Shown piece by piece: positions 30,314-39,075 of a stretch of DNA of 64,000 nucleotides. The notes under the pieces are model-generated. The model saw only the letters and a program-made list of their open reading frames with translations. It was not told the DNA's origin and made no database searches. The DNA is from RGIG1681 sp045594425. GTDB taxonomy: Bacteria > Bacillota > Clostridia > Christensenellales > UBA1242. The DNA lies in NCBI GenBank assembly GCA_045594425.1, contig JAZNYK010000007.1, positions 1-64,000 on the forward strand, read 5' to 3'. The translations under genes were made by a program, and so were the position numbers. The number at the start of each line of letters is the position of its first letter. The first letter of the stretch is position 1.

Positions 30314-32154
30314 AAATCTTCCACCTTTTTACTTTTTAGTTTTATAGTCACTTCTTTAATTTTTTCACTAATTTCTTTGCGTTTAAAATTGTCAATTTCA
30401 GAGGCATATTCATCTGTAAGTTCTTTTTGTTGAATCTCCAAATAGTTTTTATAAATAAGCCACAAACAGTCATAATAATAACGCTTTTCGTTTTGTTCAT
30501 CTTCAGCAGATTGCGCATTATAATTAATTATATCCACAATCATTGCTTGGTTTTCACCAGCATAATCATTGTATAGCACTTGAACCAAATCTGCACCAGC
30601 ATCCTTCGATTCAATATCACAAATAAGTTTATAAATTTCTCTACGCTTACCTGAAAACAAATATGTTACATCTGTTTTAAAATGAGCATAAGGTTTTTTG
30701 TGAAGCACCGCACAAAGCACGTATTTTTCAGCCTTCACAATAACTGGACTAGTGTTATCATCATCCAAAACATCTTCTTTAACTTCAGTTCGCTGAACAT
30801 TAGAAAACTTGTTTTTTATCTCGTCATAAATAGGTTTTCCTGCTAGTTTTTTATCCAGTTCTCTTTTTATAAAATCAACATTTGTTGATGAAATTTCACT
30901 TACAGTTCCAGTATAAAGTTCTCTTTCAACAGAACTTGTGAGCGTTGCCAAAACATCAATGGCTTCATTTAAATACTTAACTCTGCCATCAACATTTGTC
31001 ATATCAAACTTGGTTTTTAAATACTTAAGTTTAAACTCAACCAGTGGCAATGCTTCATCTAGAATCTTTTGATAACCTTCTCTGCCATAAGTTTTGATAA
31101 CATCATCTGGGTCAAATTTGTCAGGAAGTTGCACCACCATAACATCAAGTCCATTTTCTCTTAATATATCAAGTCCACGCAAAGTTGCGTTTTGACCAGC
31201 CGCATCACCATCATAACAAATATAAACCTTATCAGCAAATCGTTTAATCATTTTTGCCTGGCTTTGAGTTAATGCTGTTCCCATGCTAGCAACCGTCATT
31301 GTAAAACCAGCCTTGTGAAGTGATATAGTATCCATATATCCTTCAACAACAATAACAAATGGAATCGGTCCTTGTTGTCTTTGTTTTTTTAAATAATTTA
31401 TTGCATATAAAGTGTTTCTTTTATTAAACAATTCAGTTTCTGCAGTATTCAAATACTTCGCAAAATTTGGATGTGCTTCTAATGTCCTGCCACCAAACGC
31501 AATAACATTTCCATATATATCTATAATTGGAAACACAACTCTGTTTGCCAATGGGTCATAAATTCTGCCATCTTTTTGTTTTACAACCCCTACCGCAAGC
31601 ATTTCATCAGCAGTATATCCTTTTGCTTTTAAATAGTCAGGCAAATCATTATATCCATCAGCAAAACCAATACCAAAATGTTTTGCAACAGAACCTTCTA
31701 ATTGTCTTTTTTTCATATATTCAAGCGCCTGAGAAGCCGATGATTTTGAAAGATTGTCATGATAATGTTTTGCTGTTTCTTTCATAAGTGAAACAAGTCT
31801 ATCCTTACGTTTTTTTGCCAGTGCAATATCGGTTCCATTTCCGCTATTTTCAAAACTTTCAGGAACTTCCATATTTGCCCAAGAAGCAAGAGTTTTCACC
31901 GCTTCAACAAAAGATAATGTTTCAATTTGCATAACAAATTTAATAACATCTCCGCCTACATGGCAACCATAGCAATAAAACATATTATCTATGTCATTTA
32001 TACATAAAGAAGGTGTTTTTTCACCGTGAAATGGGCATCTACACCAATAATATCTACCCTTTCTTTCTAATTGCACATACTTTGATGCAACCGAAACAAG
32101 GTCATTTTTTTGCTTTAATTCAGTTTTAAAATCTTCAAATGAATCTCTTTCCAA
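30310..32154 (-). CDS. dnaG: DNA primase DnaG
   Basis: It synthesises RNA primers for replication. About 614 residues. The N-terminal CHC2 zinc finger is visible (CRCPFHGEKTPS, then FYCYGCHVGGD). Next come the catalytic core and Toprim domain (VVEGYMD near residue 265, then CYDGDAAG with the metal-binding acidic residues) and a helicase-interaction C-terminal region. I choose TTG 32154 as start: GGAGG (32164-32160) is spaced 5 nt from it, while the longer frame would begin inside that ribosome site. It heads the operon dnaG-rpoD-trmK-zinc-ribbon gene, each member overlapping or nearly touching the next. Confidence 0.95.
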   Translation of the reverse strand: MERDSFEDFKTELKQKNDLVSVASKYVQLERKGRYYWCRCPFHGEKTPSLCINDIDNMFYCYGCHVGGDVIKFVMQIETLSFVEAVKTLASWANMEVPESFENSGNGTDIALAKKRKDRLVSLMKETAKHYHDNLSKSSASQALEYMKKRQLEGSVAKHFGIGFADGYNDLPDYLKAKGYTADEMLAVGVVKQKDGRIYDPLANRVVFPIIDIYGNVIAFGGRTLEAHPNFAKYLNTAETELFNKRNTLYAINYLKKQRQQGPIPFVIVVEGYMDTISLHKAGFTMTVASMGTALTQSQAKMIKRFADKVYICYDGDAAGQNATLRGLDILRENGLDVMVVQLPDKFDPDDVIKTYGREGYQKILDEALPLVEFKLKYLKTKFDMTNVDGRVKYLNEAIDVLATLTSSVERELYTGTVSEISSTNVDFIKRELDKKLAGKPIYDEIKNKFSNVQRTEVKEDVLDDDNTSPVIVKAEKYVLCAVLHKKPYAHFKTDVTYLFSGKRREIYKLICDIESKDAGADLVQVLYNDYAGENQAMIVDIINYNAQSAEDEQNEKRYYYDCLWLIYKNYLEIQQKELTDEYASEIDNFKRKEISEKIKEVTIKLKSKKVEDL

Positions 32155-32246
32155 AACAACCTCCAAAAATTTTGTATAATTGCATCAAATTTTGCATACA
32201 CTAATAGATTTCGCTAAAAATTATAATTTCCCTTTAAAAAATAAAA

Positions 32247-32272
32247 AAAAGATATACCGAAGTATATCTTTT
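32247..32272 (-). terminator. Terminator with TTCG tetraloop behind the BspA-like lipoprotein
   Basis: Minus strand: AAAAGATATAC-TTCG-GTATATCTTTT followed by TTTTATTTTTT. The C(UUCG)G loop is an especially stable RNA tetraloop. It lies 22 bp after the TAG stop at 32295. Confidence 0.9.
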
Positions 32273-32294
32273 ATAAATTTGATTATCACATTAA

Positions 32295-34796
32295 CTAGTT
32301 AAAGTTTTCAGAAATGTCAATTTGCTCAACAACTTCTGATGTTTCACCTGAAACAATCACTATAATTTGATGACAAGAAATCTTATCGTTATCATTGAAT
32401 TTAACGAAGAAATAATATACTCCATTATCACCTTCAAAATTCACATCAAACACAAATTCATTACCATTTTTTGTGTATGTGTAATTCGCTGAGTCAAGCA
32501 AATTATAAACATAAACATCACTATTGTTTGTGACAATATTATCACTTTCAGTTAATATTGCAAGAACATTAGTTCCAGCATCAGTCAACGCATCTTCTTC
32601 AAAGGTTACATCTGATTGAACATAGATATATTCGATTGATGAATTATAAGAGAACGCATAAGAACTAACAGATGTCACAGTTTCAGGAATTTCAAAAATA
32701 GAAGCACTTTTTGCCTTTGGATAAACAATCAATGTTGTTTGAGTTTTATTATAAACAACACCATTTTCAACCATAAAGTTCTCATTTGACGCATCAATCG
32801 CAAACGCACCGACTGAAGCATTATAAAACGCTGAAGAACTCAAAACCTCTAAACTTGCAGGCAATGTAAATGTCGCAATGTTTGAGATATGTCCAAATGC
32901 AAATTCTCCAATAGTGTTAAGATTAGTGCAATTTTCTAAATTGATTGAATCTAAAGATGTGCAACGATTGAATGTATAATCATTTATTGTAGTCAAATTA
33001 GCATTTTCTTCAAAGTTAACAGTCTTCAAATTAGAGCAGTAAGCAAACGCATACGCACCAATTGTCTCAACACTTGAAGGAATTGTAACAGATGTTATTT
33101 TTGTATTTTCATAAAAAGCAGATTCAAGAATAGTTTTTGTGCCAGCCTTAATTGTCACCGCACCAGAAACCCCTCCTGGAACTAAATACAAAATATCTCC
33201 AACATACAAAATATCAGATAAGTTTTTATACCATGCCGTATCACTCACAGCATTTAATGAAAATGTTTCAAAATCAAGCGAAGTTGGAAGATTAAGTGTT
33301 GAAAGTTCAACGCATCCAGCAAACGCATACGCACCAATTGTTGTAACATCATTTGGAATAACAATTTCTTTCAATTTAGAGAAATTTTCAAAATAACGTG
33401 TTGGAATTTCAGAAATATTTGTTCCAAGCAACTCAATTTTTGTAACAGATGACGATATATCACCCATAAATGTTACAAATGTATCATATTCACTTTGCTT
33501 GAATAATTGATTCAATTTCAATGTTTTCAATGAAGAACAACCAGCAAACACATTATAACCAAAAGATGTGATATAATTTGAAATCGTAACTTCTTGAATT
33601 GACGAACAATTTTCAAATGCAGCATTATTGATTGCTGCAATTCTTGTTTTGATAAAATCAACATTTTCAAGACTTGAACAATTTTTAAATGCTTCTTGGG
33701 AAATATTTGTAATAGAATTTCCAAGATTTACATTCACAAGTTTTTCACATCCACTAAACATTCCTTGAGAAATAACGTTTGTGTTAGACACTTTTGGAAT
33801 ATCGATTGATGTAAGTTTTGTGTTATTAGCAAACGCATATTCTCCAAACAATCTTAAATATGCCCCCATTTCAACACTTGTTAATTTTGTGTTTTCAAAT
33901 GCATGAGCATCAATTCTATATGTTTTAGAAAAATCAAAACTTTCAAGTTGTGAACCAACAAAAGCATATTGTTCAACAACCAAACCTTCAATATTTTGAG
34001 TTAAAGATTTTACACCTGTGTTTTTAAATGCATTTGTCGCAATAATTCTAACAGGAAGTTCTGTTCCTTCTTCAATTTCATAATAAAGTGGAAGGATTAC
34101 GTTTTCATCTTCGCCCGAATAAGACGCAACTGTTGCAACGTTATTTGATTCAGTATCAACACCTTGACCAAATGTTAAACCAGCAGTGTAATAATACTTT
34201 TTCAAATTAGTTTCATCCCATTTTGCATAAAGTGTTTTGCTTTGATTAGCAACACCAACAATTGAAGAAGAAACTTTGTTATTTGTTGAATTATCATACC
34301 AACCCAAGAAATATTCATTTAACCTTGCATCTGCAACTACTGGCAAATCAATGTTTTGTGAAACTTCTTTTGAAACTTGCTTATCTTCAAGCAAGTGTTT
34401 ATATCCTGCTGGCAATTTATATTCAAACTTTGCTGTATGATAATAAACCTCTGGTTCGTCATCATCTGGGTCTTCTGGTTGAACATCGCTACCTTGGTCA
34501 CCACCAGTCGAACCACCTTCACCTGGATTATTACCACCAGATTCACCACCGCCAGTGCCACCTTCATCAGAACCACCGTTGCCAGAACCGCCTTCATCAC
34601 CAGTTCCATCATCCTCACCATCTTGGTCACCTTCGCCAGTGCCATCGTTATCACCATCACCTGGATTTGTTGGAGATTCAATCCCTGGAGTTCCTGAGTT
34701 ATCATTACCTTTATTTTTATCTTTTTTGCAACCAGCAAAAGAAAAACTAATTGGCAATACTAACAATAAAACTAAAAATTTAAGAAATTTTTTCAT
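32295..34796 (-). CDS. BspA-like leucine-rich-repeat lipoprotein with one B-repeat
   Basis: 833 residues. Residues 1-23 are a signal peptide ending in the lipobox FAGC, so Cys23 should be lipidated. Residues 24-118 are an extreme Gly/Asp/Glu/Asn linker, probably a flexible stalk across the cell wall. One Listeria-Bacteroides repeat follows (EYFLGWYDNS to TLYAKW, about residues 163-195). From about 230 to 735 there are many BspA-type leucine-rich repeats with the NxAFxxCxxL and IxIPxxVxxIxxxAF patterns. A short C-terminal beta-rich part has no clear match. ATG 34796 has a GGCGG ribosome site. The module set is the same as in giant paralogue C but is anchored by lipid. It lies between dnaG and ppdK as a separate transcript. 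A surface-binding role is inferred from the family. Confidence 0.87.
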   Translation of the reverse strand: MKKFLKFLVLLLVLPISFSFAGCKKDKNKGNDNSGTPGIESPTNPGDGDNDGTGEGDQDGEDDGTGDEGGSGNGGSDEGGTGGGESGGNNPGEGGSTGGDQGSDVQPEDPDDDEPEVYYHTAKFEYKLPAGYKHLLEDKQVSKEVSQNIDLPVVADARLNEYFLGWYDNSTNNKVSSSIVGVANQSKTLYAKWDETNLKKYYYTAGLTFGQGVDTESNNVATVASYSGEDENVILPLYYEIEEGTELPVRIIATNAFKNTGVKSLTQNIEGLVVEQYAFVGSQLESFDFSKTYRIDAHAFENTKLTSVEMGAYLRLFGEYAFANNTKLTSIDIPKVSNTNVISQGMFSGCEKLVNVNLGNSITNISQEAFKNCSSLENVDFIKTRIAAINNAAFENCSSIQEVTISNYITSFGYNVFAGCSSLKTLKLNQLFKQSEYDTFVTFMGDISSSVTKIELLGTNISEIPTRYFENFSKLKEIVIPNDVTTIGAYAFAGCVELSTLNLPTSLDFETFSLNAVSDTAWYKNLSDILYVGDILYLVPGGVSGAVTIKAGTKTILESAFYENTKITSVTIPSSVETIGAYAFAYCSNLKTVNFEENANLTTINDYTFNRCTSLDSINLENCTNLNTIGEFAFGHISNIATFTLPASLEVLSSSAFYNASVGAFAIDASNENFMVENGVVYNKTQTTLIVYPKAKSASIFEIPETVTSVSSYAFSYNSSIEYIYVQSDVTFEEDALTDAGTNVLAILTESDNIVTNNSDVYVYNLLDSANYTYTKNGNEFVFDVNFEGDNGVYYFFVKFNDNDKISCHQIIVIVSGETSEVVEQIDISENFN

Positions 34797-34833
34797 ATTT
34801 ACCGCCTAAATAAAATTATAAATACACAAGATA

Positions 34834-34863
34834 ATTATAATTATTTTTGTAAAATAATGTCAA
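34834..34863 (-). promoter_or_regulatory. Sigma-A promoter of the BspA-like lipoprotein
   Basis: Consensus TTGACA (34863-34858), 18-bp spacer, consensus TATAAT (34839-34834) on the minus strand, 38 bp upstream of the ATG. It differs from the promoter shared by the three giant genes. Confidence 0.8.
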
Positions 34864-34937
34864 ATAATTAAACTGTGTTTATAAGCAATAAAAATATTTA
34901 TTTTTAGTTTCCTCTGCGTTAGTTAAAAATATGCACA

Positions 34938-34968
34938 AAAAAACCTAGGCAATACACCTAGGCTTTTA
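34938..34968 (-). terminator. Terminator of ppdK
   Basis: Minus strand AAGCCTAGG-TGTATTG-CCTAGGTTTTTTT. Two copies of the palindrome CCTAGG (34944-34949 and 34957-34962) form the stem, followed by a T run, 16 bp past the stop. Confidence 0.85.
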
Positions 34969-34983
34969 TTTTTATGCCAAAAA

Positions 34984-37650
34984 TTAATTTCTTGGGTTTT
35001 TAATGTTTGCTTGAGCAGCAGCAAGTCTTGCAATAGGAACTCTGAATGGTGAGCAAGAAACATATGTCAAGCCCACTTTGTGGCAGAATTCAATTGAAGC
35101 AGGGTCACCACCATGTTCACCACAAATACCAAGTTTGATATTTGGACGAGTTGATTTACCAAGGTCAGCAGCCATTTTAACAAGTTTACCAACACCAATT
35201 TGGTCAAGTTTTGCAAATGGGTCAGATTCATAAATCTTTGTTTCATAGTATGAACCAAGGAATTTACCAGCGTCATCACGTGAGAAGCCAAATGTCATTT
35301 GTGTAAGGTCATTTGTACCAAATGAGAAGAATTCTGCTTCTTTAGCAATTTCGTCAGCAGTAAGAGCCGCTCTTGGAATTTCAATCATAGTACCAACATG
35401 ATAAGGTGCTTGTTCTTTTGTTAAACCGTTCTTAGCAATAACTTCATCAGCAGTTTTTACAACAATGTCTTTAACATATTTAAGTTCTTTAACTTCACCA
35501 ACAAGTGGAATCATGATTTCTGGAACAACTTTCCAATCAGCGTGTTTCTTTTGAACATTAATAGCCGCTTGCATAACCGCTCTTGTTTGCATTGCAGCAA
35601 TTTCAGGATATGTAACAGCAAGACGGCAACCTCTGTGGCCCATCATTGGGTTAAATTCTTGAAGTGATGCAATAATATCTTTAACTTGAGCAACTGTCTT
35701 GCCTTGTGTTTTAGCAAGAAGTTCAATGTCTTTTTCTTCGTGTGGAACGAATTCATGAAGTGGTGGGTCAAGGAAACGAATTGTTACTGGGTTTCCTTCC
35801 ATTGCTTCATAAATACCTTCGAAGTCTGATTGTTGCATTGGTTCAATTTTTGCAAGTGCTTTTTCTCTTTGTTCAACTGTTTCTGAACAAATCATTTCAC
35901 GGATTGCAGCAATTCTGTCTTCAGCAAAGAACATATGTTCTGTTCTGCAAAGACCAATACCTGTAGCACCAAAAGCATATGCTTGTTTAGCATCTTTTGG
36001 AGAGTCAGCATTTGTTCTAACTTGAAGTGCTTTATATTTGTCTGCCCAACCCATAATTCTACCAAAGTAGCCTGAGTTAACGTCAGCAGGAACAGTCTTA
36101 ACTTCTTCACCGTAAATTTTACCAGTAGAACCATCAAGACTCATCCAATCGCCTTCTTTGAATGTTCTGCCATTGATTGTGATAACTTTTTTATCTTCAT
36201 CAATAGAAACTTCGTTGCCATTTCCACAACCAGATACACAGCAAGTACCCATACCACGAGCAACAACGGCAGCGTGAGATGTCATACCACCACGAACTGT
36301 CAAGATACCTTGAGAATATTGCATACCAACGATATCTTCTGGAGATGTTTCAAGACGAACAAGAATAACTCTCTTTTCACCTTTGTTTTTAACCCAATCT
36401 TCAACATCTTCTGCTGAGAATACAACTTTACCTGCAGCAGCACCTGGAGATGCGTTCAAACCAATAGCGATTTCTTTTGCTTGTTTTAATGCAGCAGCAT
36501 CAAATTGTGGGTGCAAAAGTTGGTCAAGAGATTTTGGTTCAATCATAAGAACGGCTTGTTTTTCATCAATCATACCTTCATCAACAAGGTCACAAGCAAT
36601 ACGAAGCGCTGCAGCAGCGGTTCTCTTACCGTTTCTTGTTTGAAGCATATACATTTTGCCTTCTTGAACTGTGAATTCCATATCTTGCATATCATGGAAG
36701 TGTTGTTCAAGTTTTGTAGCAGTATCAAGAAGTTGTTGATAAACTGCTGGGTTGTGTTCTTTAAGTGATGTTTCAACTTTTTCTGGAGTTCTAACACCAG
36801 CAACAACGTCTTCACCTTGAGCGTTCATAAGGTATTCACCCATAAGTCCTGGTTCACCAGTTGCTGGGTTTCTTGAGAATGCAACACCAGTACCTGATGT
36901 GTCGCCCATGTTACCAAATACCATTGTTTGAACGTTAACAGCAGTTCCCCATGAATATGGAATATCATTCATTTGTCTGTAAACGTTTGCACGTGGGTTA
37001 TCCCATGATCTAAATACAGCCTTAACAGCACCCATAAGTTGTTCTTTTGCATCTTGTGGGAAATCTTTGCCAAGTGCTGCTTTGTATGTTGCTTTGAAGT
37101 CTGCAACAAGTTCTTTCAAATCATCAACAGTAAGTTCAACGTCAAGTTTAACGCCTCTTTTTTCTTTCAAAGCATCAATTTTTGCTTCAAATTCTTTTTT
37201 AGAAACTTCCATAACAACGTCTGAATACATTTGGATGAATCTTCTATAAGAGTCATAAGCAAATCTTGGGTTGTTGGTCTTTTTAGCAAAACCTTCAACA
37301 GAAACATCATTCAAACCAAGGTTAAGGATAGTATCCATCATACCAGGCATAGATGCTCTAGCACCAGAACGAACTGAAACCAATAATGGTTCAACTGGGT
37401 CACCAAATTTCTTTCCGTTTTCTTTTTCAAGCCAAGCAATGTGTTCATTGATTTGTGCTTGAATTTCTGCGTTAATTTCTCTACCATCTTCATAGTATTG
37501 TGTACATGCTTCGGTAGAAACTGTGAAACCGTTAGGAACTGGGAAACCAAGTCTAGCCATTTCAGCAAGGTTAGCACCCTTACCACCTAAAATTTCACGC
37601 ATGTCTTTGTTGCCTTCAGCAAACTTATAAACATATTTTTTTGTAGGCAT
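34984..37650 (-). CDS. ppdK: Pyruvate, phosphate dikinase
   Basis: 888 residues, the standard full length. It interconverts pyruvate + ATP + phosphate with PEP + AMP + PPi. The N-terminal nucleotide-binding domain has GGKGANLAEMARLGFPVP (about residues 23-40). The central phosphohistidine loop GGMTSHAAVVARGMGT carries the catalytic His. The C-terminal PEP/pyruvate barrel ends with GICGEHGGDP. Presence of the phosphohistidine spacing and of this length argues for PPDK rather than PEP synthase. ATG 37650 follows ACAAGGAGAAATTTTT. It is a single-gene transcript with its own promoter and terminator. In Firmicutes a ppdK or its regulator often lies near dnaG-rpoD, which fits this position. No PPDK regulatory protein gene was seen in the window. 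Confidence 0.97.
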   Translation of the reverse strand: MPTKKYVYKFAEGNKDMREILGGKGANLAEMARLGFPVPNGFTVSTEACTQYYEDGREINAEIQAQINEHIAWLEKENGKKFGDPVEPLLVSVRSGARASMPGMMDTILNLGLNDVSVEGFAKKTNNPRFAYDSYRRFIQMYSDVVMEVSKKEFEAKIDALKEKRGVKLDVELTVDDLKELVADFKATYKAALGKDFPQDAKEQLMGAVKAVFRSWDNPRANVYRQMNDIPYSWGTAVNVQTMVFGNMGDTSGTGVAFSRNPATGEPGLMGEYLMNAQGEDVVAGVRTPEKVETSLKEHNPAVYQQLLDTATKLEQHFHDMQDMEFTVQEGKMYMLQTRNGKRTAAAALRIACDLVDEGMIDEKQAVLMIEPKSLDQLLHPQFDAAALKQAKEIAIGLNASPGAAAGKVVFSAEDVEDWVKNKGEKRVILVRLETSPEDIVGMQYSQGILTVRGGMTSHAAVVARGMGTCCVSGCGNGNEVSIDEDKKVITINGRTFKEGDWMSLDGSTGKIYGEEVKTVPADVNSGYFGRIMGWADKYKALQVRTNADSPKDAKQAYAFGATGIGLCRTEHMFFAEDRIAAIREMICSETVEQREKALAKIEPMQQSDFEGIYEAMEGNPVTIRFLDPPLHEFVPHEEKDIELLAKTQGKTVAQVKDIIASLQEFNPMMGHRGCRLAVTYPEIAAMQTRAVMQAAINVQKKHADWKVVPEIMIPLVGEVKELKYVKDIVVKTADEVIAKNGLTKEQAPYHVGTMIEIPRAALTADEIAKEAEFFSFGTNDLTQMTFGFSRDDAGKFLGSYYETKIYESDPFAKLDQIGVGKLVKMAADLGKSTRPNIKLGICGEHGGDPASIEFCHKVGLTYVSCSPFRVPIARLAAAQANIKNPRN

Positions 37651-37705
37651 AAAAATTTCTCCTTGTATAATTTATCCCAGTGGAAAAAACCACCAGCCAC
37701 TTACG

Positions 37706-37734
37706 ATTATAACAAAGCGAAATTTTTAAATCAA
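37706..37734 (-). promoter_or_regulatory. Promoter of ppdK
   Basis: TTGATT (37734-37729), 17-bp spacer, TATAAT (37711-37706) preceded by TGT (extended -10). The leader holds a hairpin with a T6 loop (CTGGTGG/CCACTGG with two G-U pairs) before the ribosome site AAGGAG. Confidence 0.75.
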
Positions 37735-37842
37735 TAATTTTTTGTAAATTTTTAAATTTCGGTCAGTATAAACAATTTCTAATCATAAATTTAATTAAAA
37801 TTCAATCTTTGTTTTATAAAACAAAATTATAACCACAAAATA

Positions 37843-37871
37843 AAAACAACCCTAAATAAATGGGCTGTTTT
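37843..37871 (-). terminator. Terminator of the 130-residue gene
   Basis: Minus strand AAAACAGCCC-loop of 9-GGGTTGTTTT (arms 37862-37871 and 37843-37852, one G-U pair), followed by TATTTTG. Confidence 0.75.
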
Positions 37872-37885
37872 CCTTTTATATTCAA

Positions 37886-38278
37886 TTATTGCATTGATGG
37901 TTGAGAAGGTTTTTTCTCAAAAATCTCATCAATATTTTTCCACTTAATGCATTCTTCAACAGTTCTGCCACTGAAAGTAGCAAGTTTATTCGGGTCTGGA
38001 GCAATATAATCGTCATATTCACCACCATCACAACCAAGACCATATCTATCAATAAATGCACGTGTCACATACACCATTGAAGGTCTAAAATGTTCTTCAA
38101 ATTGTTCTGGGTTAGAACGATTAGTAACTTCAGCATAGAGTGCAGAGATTCCACTTCCCTTAATATCTTCAACCACAAATGGTGGTAAGAAACATCCACT
38201 CATTGCCTTCTCTAATTTATGAATTTCTTCACTTTTTCCTGCTGCAAGTGGAATATATCCAATACTAATTCCTCTCAT
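37886..38278 (-). CDS. Hypothetical protein, 130 residues
   Basis: I do not recognise this protein. It is soluble with mixed composition, no signal peptide and no membrane helix. It has a run SMVYVTRAFIDRYGLGCDGG near the middle and a Lys/Pro/Ser tail. The ATG has a strong ribosome site, GGAGGTGCACAG, and the gene has its own consensus promoter and terminator, so it is a real single-gene transcript. With the next gene it occupies the place where glyQS commonly lies between recO and dnaG/ppdK in Firmicutes. The function is unknown. Confidence 0.8.
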   Translation of the reverse strand: MRGISIGYIPLAAGKSEEIHKLEKAMSGCFLPPFVVEDIKGSGISALYAEVTNRSNPEQFEEHFRPSMVYVTRAFIDRYGLGCDGGEYDDYIAPDPNKLATFSGRTVEECIKWKNIDEIFEKKPSQPSMQ

Positions 38279-38307
38279 CTGTGCACCTCCTATATAGTTA
38301 TGATTAT

Positions 38308-38336
38308 ATTATAATTATTTTTTAACATTTAGTCAA
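38308..38336 (-). promoter_or_regulatory. Sigma-A promoter of the 130-residue gene
   Basis: TTGACT (38336-38331), 17-bp spacer, TATAAT (38313-38308) on the minus strand, 29 bp upstream of the ATG. Confidence 0.8.
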
Positions 38337-38357
38337 CAGAATACCAATAAAAATCAA

Positions 38358-38385
38358 AAAAGATGAGATTTCAATCTCACCTTTT
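38358..38385 (-). terminator. Terminator overlapping the stop of the zinc-binding hypothetical gene
   Basis: Minus strand AAAAGGTGAGAT-TGAA-ATCTCATCTTTT with one G-U pair and a T run. The ascending arm begins within the TAA stop (38386-38384). Confidence 0.8.
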
Positions 38386-38953
38386 ATTGCTCTTTTTGTG
38401 CTTGTTTTTCAAGTCCCCAACTTGCACTTGATTTCACATCAAACATAGGGTTATTTCCATAAAACGCTTCAAACAATTGGTCTGCTATATCAAGCCTAAA
38501 CTCTCTTCCTTTTCCATCTCTTATAACAATTTGATTGGTGTTTTCATCATAAACACATCCACATTTATTTATAAGAGCATCAAACGAAGCCACAGCATTC
38601 ATGACCGCACCATTTTTTAAAACAGTTATTGGTTTAAATTTCTTTTCTGCTTCTTCTTTTTCTGATGGTGTTAATTTATCAGGTAATGAATATGTGTCAG
38701 CAAATTTGAAATATTCATAACAGTTTCCACATCTAAATACGCTATCACCAATACCAATTGAACGACTACCTTCAAAAGTTGTTTCATCATGCATAACAAC
38801 TCTTTCAAGCAAAGTCACCTCTTTGTCTTCTGGAATGCCTTCAACTTCTGGAATAAGTCCATAATACTTTCCATAATACTCAAACAATCTTCTATGTGGT
38901 TCCGAGCAACAAGGACATTTAAAGTCATAGGATTTTAATCGTTTGTTTTCCAT
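38384..38953 (-). CDS. Hypothetical protein with zinc-ribbon cysteines, 189 residues
   Basis: I cannot assign this to a family. Residues 13-16 are CPCC and residues about 75-78 are CGNC, the spacing expected for a split C4 zinc ribbon. The rest is charged and soluble, with a FDALINKCGC segment near residue 125. ATG 38953 has an exceptionally strong ribosome site, AGGAGGTGCAAG, lying in a small hairpin at the predicted 5' end of the transcript. It has its own promoter and terminator. Like its neighbour it has the sequence GGAGGTGCA before the start, and both promoters use TTGACT. A regulatory or RNA/protein-binding role is possible but only a guess from the zinc motif. Confidence 0.8.
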   Translation of the reverse strand: MENKRLKSYDFKCPCCSEPHRRLFEYYGKYYGLIPEVEGIPEDKEVTLLERVVMHDETTFEGSRSIGIGDSVFRCGNCYEYFKFADTYSLPDKLTPSEKEEAEKKFKPITVLKNGAVMNAVASFDALINKCGCVYDENTNQIVIRDGKGREFRLDIADQLFEAFYGNNPMFDVKSSASWGLEKQAQKEQ

Positions 38954-38954
38954 C

Positions 38955-38973
38955 TTGCACCTCCTTCGTGCAA
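38955..38973 (-). promoter_or_regulatory. 5' hairpin presenting the ribosome-binding site
   Basis: Minus strand TTGCAC-GAAGGAG-GTGCAA: a 6-bp stem with a 7-nt loop that contains most of the Shine-Dalgarno sequence, 1 nt before the ATG. With transcription predicted to begin near 38971, the hairpin would form the very 5' end of the mRNA. It could modulate translation or mRNA stability; this is inference. Confidence 0.5.
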
Positions 38974-38977
38974 AATG

Positions 38978-39007
38978 AATATACTAGTCAAAAAGAAACA
39001 AAGTCAA
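38978..39007 (-). promoter_or_regulatory. Promoter of the zinc-binding hypothetical gene
   Basis: TTGACT (39007-39002), 18-bp spacer, TATATT (38983-38978) on the minus strand. Confidence 0.7.
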
Positions 39008-39075
39008 CGATATTGCCATAGCAACATTTTATGAAAATTATAAAAAATTTTAATTATAAATTTGTTAAATAAACA

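Noticed and set aside
32167..32215. Promoter or operator before dnaG
   Set aside because: A TATAC-type -10 and partial inverted repeat TGTAT/ATACA are present, but no convincing -35 at normal spacing was found.
34262..34750. His- and Leu-rich open frames opposite the Gly/Asp-rich linker of the lipoprotein
   Set aside because: They are shadows caused by the biased codons of the linker, with no ribosome site and improbable composition.
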